Below, one piece after another: positions 1 to 7,604 of a stretch of DNA of 33,718 nt. Position numbers and translations under genes: made by a program. Within the stretch, counting starts at the first letter, position 1; every line of letters begins with the position of its first letter. The notes under the pieces are model-generated. The model made no database searches. It worked only from the letters and a program-made list of their open reading frames with translations, and was not told where the DNA came from. Source of the stretch: Sphaerospermopsis aphanizomenoides BCCUSP55 (GTDB lineage: Bacteria; Cyanobacteriota; Cyanobacteriia; Cyanobacteriales; Nostocaceae); the NCBI RefSeq assembly GCF_001586785.1, contig NZ_LUFH02000067.1:1-33718 (forward strand). Reading direction: 5' to 3'.

Positions 1-719
1 TAAACGACGCTCAAGAGTCAGCCTATCGGCAGATAGGTAGATTTGAGTAGGTTTTATATAACGGTTTTGTAGTGGTTACGCAAACTTGCGATATTGTGCG
101 TACTTGTCGCACTCGTCCTTTTGTTGAAGTAGTTCCTTTGGTGGAGGTTGATGAAGAACAATTATATCAAATTCAACGAAATAGACGACCTCAATATGCT
201 TATATTCCAGGAGTAGCAGAACTGAATCTAGTGGCTGATCTTGATCGTGTGATGACAGTGGAGAAAGCCGTTGTTGCAGAATGGGAGCGCAAGTCTGGAT
301 GCCAAAATGATCAAGAGATTAGGGTATTAGGCCAAGCATTAGCGCGGAAACGAGCTAGATTTGCTTTTCCTGATGACTTCAATCAATTGACTAAAAAGCT
401 GCAAACACGAATGCAAGATAAGCATGATAAATCTAGCCCTGAAGGTGAAGCTCTTCGTGCTTTACGTGAAATTAGAGTATATGCAGAACCTTCTTGGAAT
501 GACACTGCAATCAACCTAACTTTTTTGTTTATCCGTGATGAAGAACAAGTTCAGTTTCAAGATATAAGGTGGGATCAACTTTGTGAAAATTGGTTGAAAT
601 TAATTCCACCATCCGGCCGTTTTCAATCAGTAGATGGCTTGGTCGTATCTTTGGAAGACATGACAGCAAAGGAATATGTTGAGAGTGATCCGCTAGATTT
701 GGATAACTTATCATCCTGA
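1..719 (+). pseudogene. Unrecognised protein, 3' part, probably interrupted by an in-frame TAG
   Basis: The longest open stretch begins at a GTG at 72 and encodes 215 residues, but the same frame is open back to the window edge apart from one TAG at 48-50. The residues around that stop (about 15 before it, then VLYNGF leading into VVVTQTCDIV) look like continuous protein, and the GTG at 72 would start in the middle of what appears to be a hydrophobic strand. I therefore read this as the end of a longer gene with a nonsense codon, or as a gene whose start I cannot fix. The QTCDIV motif near the N-terminus and a mixed, soluble, acidic C-terminal half (ending DLDNLSS) are visible. There is no membrane segment. 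I do not recognise the family with confidence and assign no function. The next gene is on the opposite strand, 30 bp downstream, so the two converge. Confidence 0.5.
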
Positions 720-749
720 ACGCTTACAATCATTCTCGACATAAACCAC

Positions 750-1409
750 CTAATTACACGCGCTATTTTTAACATCTAATAGCGGTGAAATAGTTAACTT
801 CTGTACTGTCTGATTAATTCCATTTCCACGAATAATTATTTCTGCACGAGACTTAATTATTTCTCTCATTGCTGGACAACCAAGAACAGGTTTCAGTTTA
901 GCTAATACAGATAAAAATTCTGTGTTTAATTGATCCAAAGATGGTCTAATACTCTGGTTTAAATCTGGTACATCATCGAAAGATTTAATACCTTGCTGCT
1001 GCCATTTTTGAAAATCTGCTGTTTGAATTATCTTGCTGGCTGTAATTTGTGCTTGAAAAAAGTTAGTTACAGTATCCGCATCTAGTCCATATTTAATGGC
1101 TTGTTGATTCAATTTACTCAGTAATTCTTGTTCTCTTTTTATATCTTCTATAGCTTGTTTTTTATTCCACTTCCAGCGAGCAACATCATGAGCAATCAGC
1201 AATCGCTGGGTTATTAATCTGAGCAATTTTTCTAACTGTAGCTGTTGTTCAACTTGAGAAATTTCATGGTTAGCTACTAATTCGCTACTCAAAGCTGGTA
1301 GTAGAAAGAAATGCCCAGAAGCGAATAATGACCCAATTAGGACTATATTTATAGGCAATATTGTAAATTTTCGGCAATAATTTAAATTCATTAAATCAAC
1401 TTCTCTCAT
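750..1409 (-). CDS. Exported AroQ-gamma chorismate mutase
   Basis: Predicted secreted chorismate mutase, converting chorismate to prephenate outside the cytoplasm. The N-terminus has a basic stretch then a hydrophobic segment (about residues 15-40), consistent with a signal peptide. The all-helical core follows: QRLLIAHDVARWKW, then IED-IKRE, then DADTVTNFFQAQI. This aligns by eye with the secreted Mycobacterium tuberculosis enzyme, including the catalytic-type Arg (QRL), Lys (WKW), Asp (IED) and following Arg. Two late cysteines (GCPAM and near the C-terminus, SAC) could form a disulphide, as in exported members. An AGGA sequence lies about 7 nt upstream of the start at 1409; a second ATG 18 nt downstream is an alternative. 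The gene stands alone between a convergent gene and an interspersed-repeat cluster. The family call is firm; the biological role of a periplasmic copy is not known from sequence. Confidence 0.85.
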   Translation of the reverse strand: MREVDLMNLNYCRKFTILPINIVLIGSLFASGHFFLLPALSSELVANHEISQVEQQLQLEKLLRLITQRLLIAHDVARWKWNKKQAIEDIKREQELLSKLNQQAIKYGLDADTVTNFFQAQITASKIIQTADFQKWQQQGIKSFDDVPDLNQSIRPSLDQLNTEFLSVLAKLKPVLGCPAMREIIKSRAEIIIRGNGINQTVQKLTISPLLDVKNSACN

Positions 1410-1435
1410 AAGATTTCCTAGATAATCTATCTCTT

Positions 1436-1637
1436 GTCTGAATCAGGATGTCCAGGATTAAAGGATTAACAGGATGAAACAAATACAGATATAGGATTTA
1501 CGCAAAATCTCTTTGAAACCCTCTTATCTTCGTGTCCTTCGCTCCTTCGTGGTTCATTCTTCCGTGATTTGTTCGTAAGTCTTAACAGATAATTAAATCC
1601 TGTAAATCCTCAAATCCTATAAATCCTGATTCAGACA
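1436..1637. repeat. Nested interspersed repeats: AGGATT-type arms around a GGACTTACGCA-type element
   Basis: Two oppositely oriented copies of an AGGATT-rich repeat (1436-1477 and 1591-1637, both carrying the outer GTCTGAATCAGGAT end) flank a second repeat type at about 1494-1582. The inner element has ends resembling GGATTTACGCA and CGTAAGTC, and its interior (CACGAAGGA, GAACCACGAAG on the minus strand) matches the element at 9223-9313. The intergenic space between the chorismate mutase and the MFS gene is almost entirely this composite. Confidence 0.75.
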
Positions 1638-1638
1638 A

Positions 1639-2904
1639 TTAATCCTCATGCAACGCCCCTAACTTCCTAATCTCCGGCCAAATTGCGGCTGTTGCAACCA
1701 CCACCAAAATCGTTCCAATACCCCCACCAACGACAGAAAACACGGGCCCAAATAAAGCCGCAGTCAAACCAGATTCAAAACCCCCCAACTCATTAGAAGC
1801 ACTGATAAACACACTATTTATAGCCGCAACACGACCCCGTAAATGGTCAGGAGTGCGAATTTGCACCAAAGTATGACGAATCACCACGCTAATGCTATCT
1901 AACGCCCCACTTAATGCCAACATCAACAACGACAACCACACCCAACGAGACAACCCAAAGATAATTGTTACAACCCCAAATCCCACAACTGACCACAGTA
2001 ATGCTGGCCCGGCTTTGCGGATAGGTGGTAAATATACTAACAATGCTGCCATAATCAATGCACCTATAGATGGGGCTGCTTGTAAATAACCCAATTCCAC
2101 AGGCCCTACGTGCAGAATATCTTTAGCAAAAACGGGTAATAATGCCACTGCACCACCCAGCAAAACAGCAAATAAATCTAAAGTAATAGCTGCGAGAATT
2201 AGTTGATTATTCCAAACAAATTCAGCACCAGCAGCTAGGGTTTTCAGCGATATTGGTTCTTTCTTAAAGTTGGTTTTTTGGGGTTTAATTGCTGCTGTGA
2301 GGAAAAAACATGATAGTGCTGCTAAGGCTGCTAATATATAAACTCCCGTCGCACTCTTAAAAAGAGCAATACTCAATCCCCCCAAAGCTGGCCCAATTAC
2401 CGACGCTAATTGAAAGCTACTACTATTCCAAGTTGCTGCATTGGTAAAAGCACTCATCGGTATTAACTGCCACATCAGCGCATCACCCGCAGGTTTGAGA
2501 AATGCCCTGGCTACACCTGTTAATAATAAGCAAGCATAAATTAGAAAAACTGCACCTTTATAATAGGAAATAGCCGCTAAAGTTAGAGAACAAAACATTA
2601 ATAGCAGCATTGCAAATAAAGTAATCTTTTTGCGATCATTCTTATCAGCAATATGTCCCGTAATCAAAGTCAGCGCAATCATGGGTAAAACCTGCGCCAA
2701 CCCGATTCCACCTAACGCCATCGGTGAATTTGTCCGCTCATATAGCTCCCAGCCCAGCGCCACGGTCTGCATTTGTCCCCCTGTGAAGAGGACTACACGC
2801 CCAATGGTAAAGAGCCGATAATCTCGAAATCTTATGGCTGCCAAAGGATCATGTTGTGCAGCCTTGTTGTTATGGTGAGTTGGTTTCTGTTTGCTCGAAG
2901 ACAT
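1639..2904 (-). CDS. MFS transporter, drug/siderophore-exporter type
   Basis: 421-residue major facilitator superfamily protein with about 12 hydrophobic segments, the usual length for the family. The N-terminal FRDYRLFTIGR-type opening, then TGHIADKNDRKKI between helices 2 and 3 (the loop-2 G-x-x-x-D-R-x-x-R/K signature), and a late LRGRVAAINSVF stretch resemble the EntS/DHA3-like exporter branch. It is the last gene of a four-gene minus-strand operon; its start overlaps the end of the MarR gene by 35 bp, which suggests translational coupling. With an ABC exporter and a MarR regulator upstream, export of a toxic compound or secondary metabolite is the best inference. The substrate cannot be told from sequence. 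Confidence 0.88.
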   Translation of the reverse strand: MSSSKQKPTHHNNKAAQHDPLAAIRFRDYRLFTIGRVVLFTGGQMQTVALGWELYERTNSPMALGGIGLAQVLPMIALTLITGHIADKNDRKKITLFAMLLLMFCSLTLAAISYYKGAVFLIYACLLLTGVARAFLKPAGDALMWQLIPMSAFTNAATWNSSSFQLASVIGPALGGLSIALFKSATGVYILAALAALSCFFLTAAIKPQKTNFKKEPISLKTLAAGAEFVWNNQLILAAITLDLFAVLLGGAVALLPVFAKDILHVGPVELGYLQAAPSIGALIMAALLVYLPPIRKAGPALLWSVVGFGVVTIIFGLSRWVWLSLLMLALSGALDSISVVIRHTLVQIRTPDHLRGRVAAINSVFISASNELGGFESGLTAALFGPVFSVVGGGIGTILVVVATAAIWPEIRKLGALHED

Positions 2905-3328
2905 TTTTTAGTAGCGTCAAGCCCGATTCAATATGTGATACTTGCTCTGGTGTCAAACTCTCTAGAATCTCCGCAATTTCACCGCGAGTTTTTTCCTGGG
3001 ATTGCTCTAAAAGCAGTTTTCCCTCTCTTGTCAAATTCAGGACTACTCGTCGTCGTTCTTGAGGATTATCTGTCCGTTGCACCAGATTGCGTTGGACTAA
3101 TTTTTCTATAGTTGTTGATGCTGTAGCACAGGTGACACCTAAATGATCTGCGACCTCAGACAAGGAAGCACCGGGATTGCGATTCAGAAAAGCGAGCGAT
3201 CGCAATTGTGGTATAGATAAAGAGTCAGAACTGTGCGATCGCATTTCGGCTCGGATAAACCGCATCAATAAGGGGACTGTTTCCATCACCCTAGCGGCAC
3301 ATTCTTCAGAGGGTTTATCCAAACTCAT
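2870..3328 (-). CDS. MarR-family transcriptional regulator
   Basis: Winged-helix DNA-binding protein of the MarR family, probably repressing its own operon until a ligand binds. The reading frame is open to 3379, but the ATG at 3328 (MSLDKPSEE) is preferred: it has GGAG upstream and avoids overlapping the permease gene by 32 bp. This gives 152 residues, typical of MarR. The HTH region reads LSIPQLRSLAFL, then LSEVADHLGVTCATASTTIEKLVQRNLVQR, followed by the wing with the family's D-x-R-R pattern (DNPQERRRVVLNLT) and a C-terminal dimerisation helix. It lies between the ABC permease and the MFS gene. Two HIP1 octamers fall inside the gene (3196-3203, 3235-3242). A possible operator is described at 5043-5055. 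Confidence 0.88.
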   Translation of the reverse strand: MSLDKPSEECAARVMETVPLLMRFIRAEMRSHSSDSLSIPQLRSLAFLNRNPGASLSEVADHLGVTCATASTTIEKLVQRNLVQRTDNPQERRRVVLNLTREGKLLLEQSQEKTRGEIAEILESLTPEQVSHIESGLTLLKNVFEQTETNSP

Positions 3329-3347
3329 AAGACCGTTTTTCTCCAGA

Positions 3348-4202
3348 TTACATTGCCACCCGTGGATAAAGTCGGCCACAGATGTAGGTTAAACTTATTA
3401 ATGTTAGCAAGAGAATTGTACAATCTAACCCGAACCCATAAATACTTGAGCCATTAGCCAGCATCGCACCCCGTAAAGCATCAACTTCATAAGTCAAAGG
3501 ATTCAAGTGAGAAATGAGTTTTAACCAACTTGGCATTAAGGAAATGGGATAGATGGCGTTACTGGCAAAAAACAACGGCATGGTGATTAATTGCCCAATT
3601 CCCGTAAATCTTTCCCGTGATTTCACCAAACAGCCGATGATGAGTGAAAAAGTACAAAAACAAGCTGCTCCCAAAAATATGACTAGGACAACTTGTAAAA
3701 AAGCCAAAGGATTAAGATTAAGATGTACACCCAACAAAAACGCTAAAAGGTAAATAAACACCACTTGGGAAAAACAACGAATCCCAGCCGCAAAAGCTTT
3801 ACCCAAGACAATCGCTGCACGAGGTATGGGTGCAACTAAGAATTTCTGCAAAATCCCTACATCACGCTCCCAAATTAACGTCATTCCCCCAGCGAAAATA
3901 GCGACAAATAGCGCACTCTGAGCGAGAATACCGGGAGTCATAAAATCCAGGTAAGGTAAATTACCTGTGGGGATAGCACGAGTCCGGGTAAATACTTGCC
4001 CAAATATTAGCAGCCATAAAGCCGGTTGTACAGCCCGAATCACTAAATCACTAGGATCATGGCGGAGTTTCCGCACTTCTAACTCAGTAATTACCAGGGT
4101 TTTGGTAAATAGTTCTTTGATGCCAGAAAAAATCCCTTTGGGGCGATTATATCTAGGTTCAACCCAACCGTTGAGTGGTACGTCTGGTTCTTGCAGTTTC
4201 AC
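3348..4202 (-). CDS. ABC-2 type transporter permease (DrrB-like)
   Basis: 284-residue membrane component of an ABC exporter. About six hydrophobic segments are visible after a soluble N-terminus of some 45 residues. The RAVQPALWLLIFGQVF stretch at the first membrane segment, the MTLIWERDVGILQKFLVAPIPR motif after the second (the conserved E-x-E/D-x-G-T/I-x-x-x-L loop of ABC-2 permeases) and a late SNAIYPISLMPSWL segment are characteristic of the daunorubicin-resistance DrrB group. The start overlaps the upstream ATPase gene by 44 bp, so the two are probably made together as one complex. The substrate is unknown; the neighbouring MarR and MFS genes point to efflux. Confidence 0.88.
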   Translation of the reverse strand: MKLQEPDVPLNGWVEPRYNRPKGIFSGIKELFTKTLVITELEVRKLRHDPSDLVIRAVQPALWLLIFGQVFTRTRAIPTGNLPYLDFMTPGILAQSALFVAIFAGGMTLIWERDVGILQKFLVAPIPRAAIVLGKAFAAGIRCFSQVVFIYLLAFLLGVHLNLNPLAFLQVVLVIFLGAACFCTFSLIIGCLVKSRERFTGIGQLITMPLFFASNAIYPISLMPSWLKLISHLNPLTYEVDALRGAMLANGSSIYGFGLDCTILLLTLISLTYICGRLYPRVAM

Positions 4203-5013
4203 TGTAACTGACTCCTGATACTAATTGATTTCCTGCGTAGTGGATGAAGACATCATCTAAAGTTGCTTCTGGTTTACCGATAGCGGCTTTTAAGTCTGCG
4301 GGTGAACCGATGATAATTTCTTTACCCTGGTTCATAATCACAACTCGATTGCAAAGATGATCCGCTTCTTCTAAAAAGTGAGTAGTTAAAAAGATGGTTG
4401 TACCGTACTCTCTACGGAGTTGTTGTACAAGTTGCCATACTTGTGTTCTTGCAACTGGATCTAATCCGACTGTCGGCTCATCTAGAAATAAAATTTGGGG
4501 TTGATGTAAGATAGCTTGAGCAATTTCCAGTTTCCGAATCATTCCCCCAGAAAAAGTTCTGACTAAGCGATGTGCTACATCCTCTAAACCCATGAATTCC
4601 AGCACTTGGGCGATTTGCTGTTTTCTGCGTCGAGGGGGAATATCATACAATTTAGAGAATATTAACAGATTTTCATAACCCGTCAAACTCCCATCTGCTG
4701 ATAAAGCCTGGGGTACATAACCTATTACTCTTCTGACTGCATCAGGTTGACGAGTCACATCATAACCGGCTAAGTATGCTTTCCCGCTACTGACTGGTAG
4801 CAAGGTAGTTAACATTTTAATGACTGTACTTTTACCCGCACCGTTGGGACCGAGTAAACCAAAAACTTCTCCAGATGCAACGGAGATATTCAAAGCATCA
4901 ACGGCTGTAAACTTTTCAAAGCGGCGCGTCAGTTCCAAGGTTTGCAATATTACTGACTTTGGAACTTGTGCAGGTATTTCCGCAGATTCTATTCTTCCCG
5001 TAAGTTTCGTCAC
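4159..5013 (-). CDS. ABC transporter ATP-binding protein (DrrA-like)
   Basis: 284-residue nucleotide-binding subunit that powers the permease encoded next. Visible motifs in order are Walker A GPNGAGKST (about residue 54), Q-loop region YVPQALS, signature FSGGM, Walker B LFLDEPTVGLD, and the switch histidine TTHFLEEA. These match the DrrA/CcmA-type group. It is shorter than DrrA proteins of about 330 residues and ends in a basic tail that overlaps the permease start. The start is a GTG at 5013. It is the first gene of the ATPase-permease-MarR-MFS operon. A 13-bp palindrome (TTAGA-GTA-TCTAA) lies 30 bp upstream. Confidence 0.9.
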   Translation of the reverse strand: MTKLTGRIESAEIPAQVPKSVILQTLELTRRFEKFTAVDALNISVASGEVFGLLGPNGAGKSTVIKMLTTLLPVSSGKAYLAGYDVTRQPDAVRRVIGYVPQALSADGSLTGYENLLIFSKLYDIPPRRRKQQIAQVLEFMGLEDVAHRLVRTFSGGMIRKLEIAQAILHQPQILFLDEPTVGLDPVARTQVWQLVQQLRREYGTTIFLTTHFLEEADHLCNRVVIMNQGKEIIIGSPADLKAAIGKPEATLDDVFIHYAGNQLVSGVSYSETARTRRTTQRLG

Positions 5014-5042
5014 GAGTAGGACTTACTTCCTTATACAAATAA

Positions 5043-5055
5043 TTAGAGTATCTAA
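5043..5055. promoter_or_regulatory. Candidate operator of the ABC/MarR/MFS operon
   Basis: Perfect palindrome TTAGAGTATCTAA in the A+T-rich leader 30 bp upstream of the first gene of the operon. A TTGACT on the minus strand lies further upstream and could be a -35 box. MarR proteins usually bind short palindromes of this size near their own promoter, so this is the natural place to look for autoregulation. This is inference from position and symmetry only. Confidence 0.3.
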
Positions 5056-5588
5056 ATATTAGATTGACACATTTTTTCTAAAAGTCAAGAGCCATTGGGA
5101 AGTAGCGATCGCTTTCAGAATTGGTGTAGGCGATCGCTATACTATACTTTTAAGCAGCTATCGACAAAATATTGGGTGGGGGAAATATCTGACAAATACA
5201 GCTAAACAAGACTCAACATATCAATTGTTGAAAAAGATGAAATAGAACATCAAAAATAATCAGAGTTATCAGTTATGAAACTCATTGTACCTGTAGAAAT
5301 TGCTCACGAAATTGAACCGCATTTATCTGAAAATACTAAAAGACATATAGGACTACTATTTGATTGTTGAACAAAACTCAGTACACCTAAATTCTATAAA
5401 ACCCTCTTGCCTTTTGCCTGCCTACACAAGTAAATTCAGAAACCAAACCGGATTCCTATATCTTCTTGAAATCTTTTTGAGATTTCAAGAAGGCATTCCG
5501 GGGTTTTCATCCTATTTACTTATAAAAGTAAAGTTTAGAAACAAGATAGATCCCCGGCTTCTGGAAAAATGCGGGGATCTGAATCTTG
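5056..5588. other. Intergenic region with two strong hairpins and no convincing gene
   Basis: Between two minus-strand genes. It contains two HIP1 sites near 5106 and 5130, a 31-codon open frame (5275-5370, starting MKLIVPVEIAHEI) without clear support, and two inverted repeats. The first is a perfect 13-bp stem at 5462-5492 (CTTCTTGAAATCT with a 5-nt loop). The second is a 9-bp stem at 5548-5580 (AGATCCCCG/CGGGGATCT), just past the argJ stop. Both look like members of interspersed hairpin repeats of Nostocales; the second may also end argJ transcription, although no T-run follows it. Confidence 0.5.
5548..5580 (-). terminator. Hairpin downstream of argJ
   Basis: AGATCCCCG and CGGGGATCT form a 9-bp G+C-rich stem 9 bp beyond the argJ stop codon. 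There is no clear U-tract on the minus strand, so it may be a repeat element or a weak terminator. Confidence 0.35.
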
Positions 5589-6833
5589 CTAAGTTGTATA
5601 ATCAGCGTTAATTCTCACGTAGTCATAACTTAAATCACAACCCCAAGCTTTACCGGTGCCATGACCATTACCGACACTAACAGAAATTAACACTGTATCC
5701 TCTTTCAGATAAGCACCTGCGGCGGCTTTTTTCAAATATGCACTGACAGCTGCTTTCTCAAAAGGCAAAGGTTGACCATTTTCAAATAGTAGGAAATCCC
5801 CTATTTTAATCTGCAAATTATCTTGCTCAAAAGGTACTCCAGCACGGCCAGCAGCACCGGCAATTCTTCCCCAGTTGGGGTCACGACCAAAGATTGCAGA
5901 TTTAACTAAGGAAGACCCAGCAATGGTTTTGGCAATTTGTCTCGCTGCGGTTTCATCGTTTGCACCGCTGACTTGCACTTCTACCAAGCAGGTTGCACCT
6001 TCTCCGTCCCGTGCAATCGCTTTGGCTAAATGCTGACATACTGCTGTTAGCATGGCTTCTAATTTCTCGGCTTCTGCACCCATTTCTGTAATTGCTGGGG
6101 TGCGAGATGCGCCGTTAGCTAAGGCAATTAAGCTATCATTGGTGCTGGTATCTCCATCAACGGTGATGGAATTGAAACTTCTATCTGCGGCGCGTGTTAA
6201 CATTTGTTGCCACAGGGTGGACGATACAGCAGCATCACAGGTGACAAATGCCAGCATGGTAGCCATATTAGGATGTATCATCCCCGAACCTTTGGCAATG
6301 CCACCAATTCGCACAGGGCGGTCGTGTATAGTGGTTTCTAGAGCAATGGATTTTGTGACCAAATCGGTGGTAATAATTGATCCTGCGGCTGCATCTGAGC
6401 CATTTTCTGAAAGTTCTGCTACTAGCTTGGGTATACCGCCCCGCAAAGCATCCATTTTGATTCTTTGACCAATTACCCCAGTTGAAGCCAGTAAAATTGC
6501 TTCTGGGGAAATACCCAATTCTTTGGCTAATAAATCTGCACTTTCCAGCGCATCTTTAACACCTTGACTTCCTGTAGCTGCGTTAGCTTGTCCTGCGTTG
6601 CAAAGTATCGCTCTAGTTGTATGCTTGCTTTGTAAACGCTGACGACAATAGTCCACACAAGCAGCTTTGACGTGGCTAGTGGTAAAAACACCAGCTGCGA
6701 TCGCATCTACATCTGACAATATTAACGCTAAATCCGGTAATCCTGAAGGTTTGAGTCCGGCAGTAATTCCCGCTGCTTTATACCCTCTAGCTGCTGTGAC
6801 ACCACCAGTAATTTCTTGCCAGTCTCCCATCAT
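5589..6833 (-). CDS. argJ: Bifunctional ornithine acetyltransferase / N-acetylglutamate synthase ArgJ
   Basis: ArgJ transfers the acetyl group from N-acetylornithine to glutamate in the cyclic arginine pathway, and the bifunctional form also acetylates glutamate from acetyl-CoA. The protein of about 413 residues has the family length. The N-terminal GGVTAARGYKAAGI and GVFTTSHVKAACV segments are typical. The self-cleavage site is clear in KGSGMIHPNMATMLAFVTCD, where the Thr of ATM becomes the nucleophile of the beta chain. The C-terminal RDPNWGRIAGAAGRAG and the final NADYTT match the family ending. The frame extends 4 codons upstream to a TTG at 6845; the ATG at 6833 (or 6830) after GTGGGGAAAA is the more likely start. 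It is a single gene with no arginine-pathway neighbours in this window. Confidence 0.96.
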   Translation of the reverse strand: MMGDWQEITGGVTAARGYKAAGITAGLKPSGLPDLALILSDVDAIAAGVFTTSHVKAACVDYCRQRLQSKHTTRAILCNAGQANAATGSQGVKDALESADLLAKELGISPEAILLASTGVIGQRIKMDALRGGIPKLVAELSENGSDAAAGSIITTDLVTKSIALETTIHDRPVRIGGIAKGSGMIHPNMATMLAFVTCDAAVSSTLWQQMLTRAADRSFNSITVDGDTSTNDSLIALANGASRTPAITEMGAEAEKLEAMLTAVCQHLAKAIARDGEGATCLVEVQVSGANDETAARQIAKTIAGSSLVKSAIFGRDPNWGRIAGAAGRAGVPFEQDNLQIKIGDFLLFENGQPLPFEKAAVSAYLKKAAAGAYLKEDTVLISVSVGNGHGTGKAWGCDLSYDYVRINADYTT

Positions 6834-6845
6834 TTTTCCCCACAA

Positions 6846-7194
6846 CTATATATATTTATTGCGTAGGTTGGTAGATTGCTTACCCCAAAACAGGTCAGCT
6901 ATCCCGCATTTATCCTTATTGTGAGTTTATATGTTGTAGGAGGGAATAGGGAATAGGGAATAGGGAATAAGGGTTTTTAAATTGTGAATTCATTTTAGCC
7001 TCTGCTCCCCTGCTGTCTCAATGATCAGTTTTTAACCGGACACGATATTTGTCACCTGCTAAGGAACTTCCCACTAAAAAAATATTCCATCGTTTGGGTC
7101 AGCAGGGGGCGCTGGGGAGGAAGAATCTCATACTCATATTGGTTCTCACTCATTGAATAATTTAATTTCTGGAAGTCCCTAAAAGAATAAAAAC
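6846..7194. other. Intergenic region with a heptamer tandem repeat
   Basis: Contains four perfect tandem copies of GGGAATA at 6942-6969, a short tandemly repeated repetitive (STRR) sequence of the kind common in Nostocales. The rest is A+T-rich and I see no gene. A short minus-strand frame here (to 7252) has no homology I recognise and overlaps the predicted small RNA. Confidence 0.6.
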
Positions 7195-7246
7195 TAAAAA
7201 AGAGAGCCAATTGAATAGCTCTCCAAATCATCAGGGTGCATCTACT
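7195..7246 (-). ncRNA. Predicted small RNA, copy 1 of a tandem pair
   Basis: Read on the minus strand, a -10 box TATACT (7253-7258) with an upstream TTCACC at 17-nt spacing is followed by AGATGCACCCTGATGAT. A hairpin then closes with GAGAGC/GCTCTC (7202-7223) and runs directly into a T-run (7196-7201). This is a complete promoter-to-terminator unit of about 50 nt. The same arrangement is repeated 277 bp away at 7472-7535. The unpaired AGATGCACCCTGATGAT segment is conserved between the copies and would be the candidate seed. I do not recognise it as a named cyanobacterial small RNA. Confidence 0.55.
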
Positions 7247-7471
7247 TATCATAGTATAACATTTTTAGTGTGGGGGGTGAAGCCCCTTTTTGAGAATTTT
7301 TATAACAAAAAATCCGAAAATTCTCTTGATTTTGGAGCATTTGTGATACTCTTTAAAGCCATGATTTGTCAACTAAATTTTGACAAATTCATCAAATCAA
7401 TACAATTACTAGATTACTTCTTTATTTTTCTATTCTTCATAAATGAATTAAAAACAGCAGTAAATTCTCTT

Positions 7472-7523
7472 AAAGAAAGAGAGCCACTTAAGTAGCTCTC
7501 CAGATCATCAGGGTGCATCTAAC
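7472..7523 (-). ncRNA. Predicted small RNA, copy 2 of a tandem pair
   Basis: Second copy of the unit at 7195-7246. On the minus strand a TG-extended -10 box (TGCTATACT, core 7530-7535) precedes AGATGCACCCTGATGAT. A hairpin GAGAGC-n10-GCTCTC (7479-7500) follows, ending in TTTCTTT. Spacing from the -10 to the conserved block and from the block to the hairpin is the same as in copy 1. The loops differ but the stem ends are conserved, and the loop of copy 2 is itself self-complementary (ACTTAAGT). It lies just downstream of the gatB stop, in the same orientation, so it could alternatively be processed from a gatB transcript. Confidence 0.55.
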
Positions 7524-7604
7524 TAGCAAAGTATAGCACCCAAAGCATGAGGGGTATTACCCATTTTCCACTCTTAAACCATTGATTCTTTTCTTTCTTG
7601 AGTG

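Noticed and set aside
5275-5370. 31-codon frame starting MKLIVPVEIAHEI
   Set aside because: Looks slightly protein-like but is too short, with no support from neighbours; mentioned only in the region note.
5360-5611. 83-codon plus-strand frame
   Set aside because: Spans two hairpin repeats and overlaps the argJ end; not coding-like.
7052-7252. 66-codon minus-strand open frame
   Set aside because: No recognisable domain, and its start lies in the promoter/small-RNA unit at 7195-7258; composition looks non-coding.
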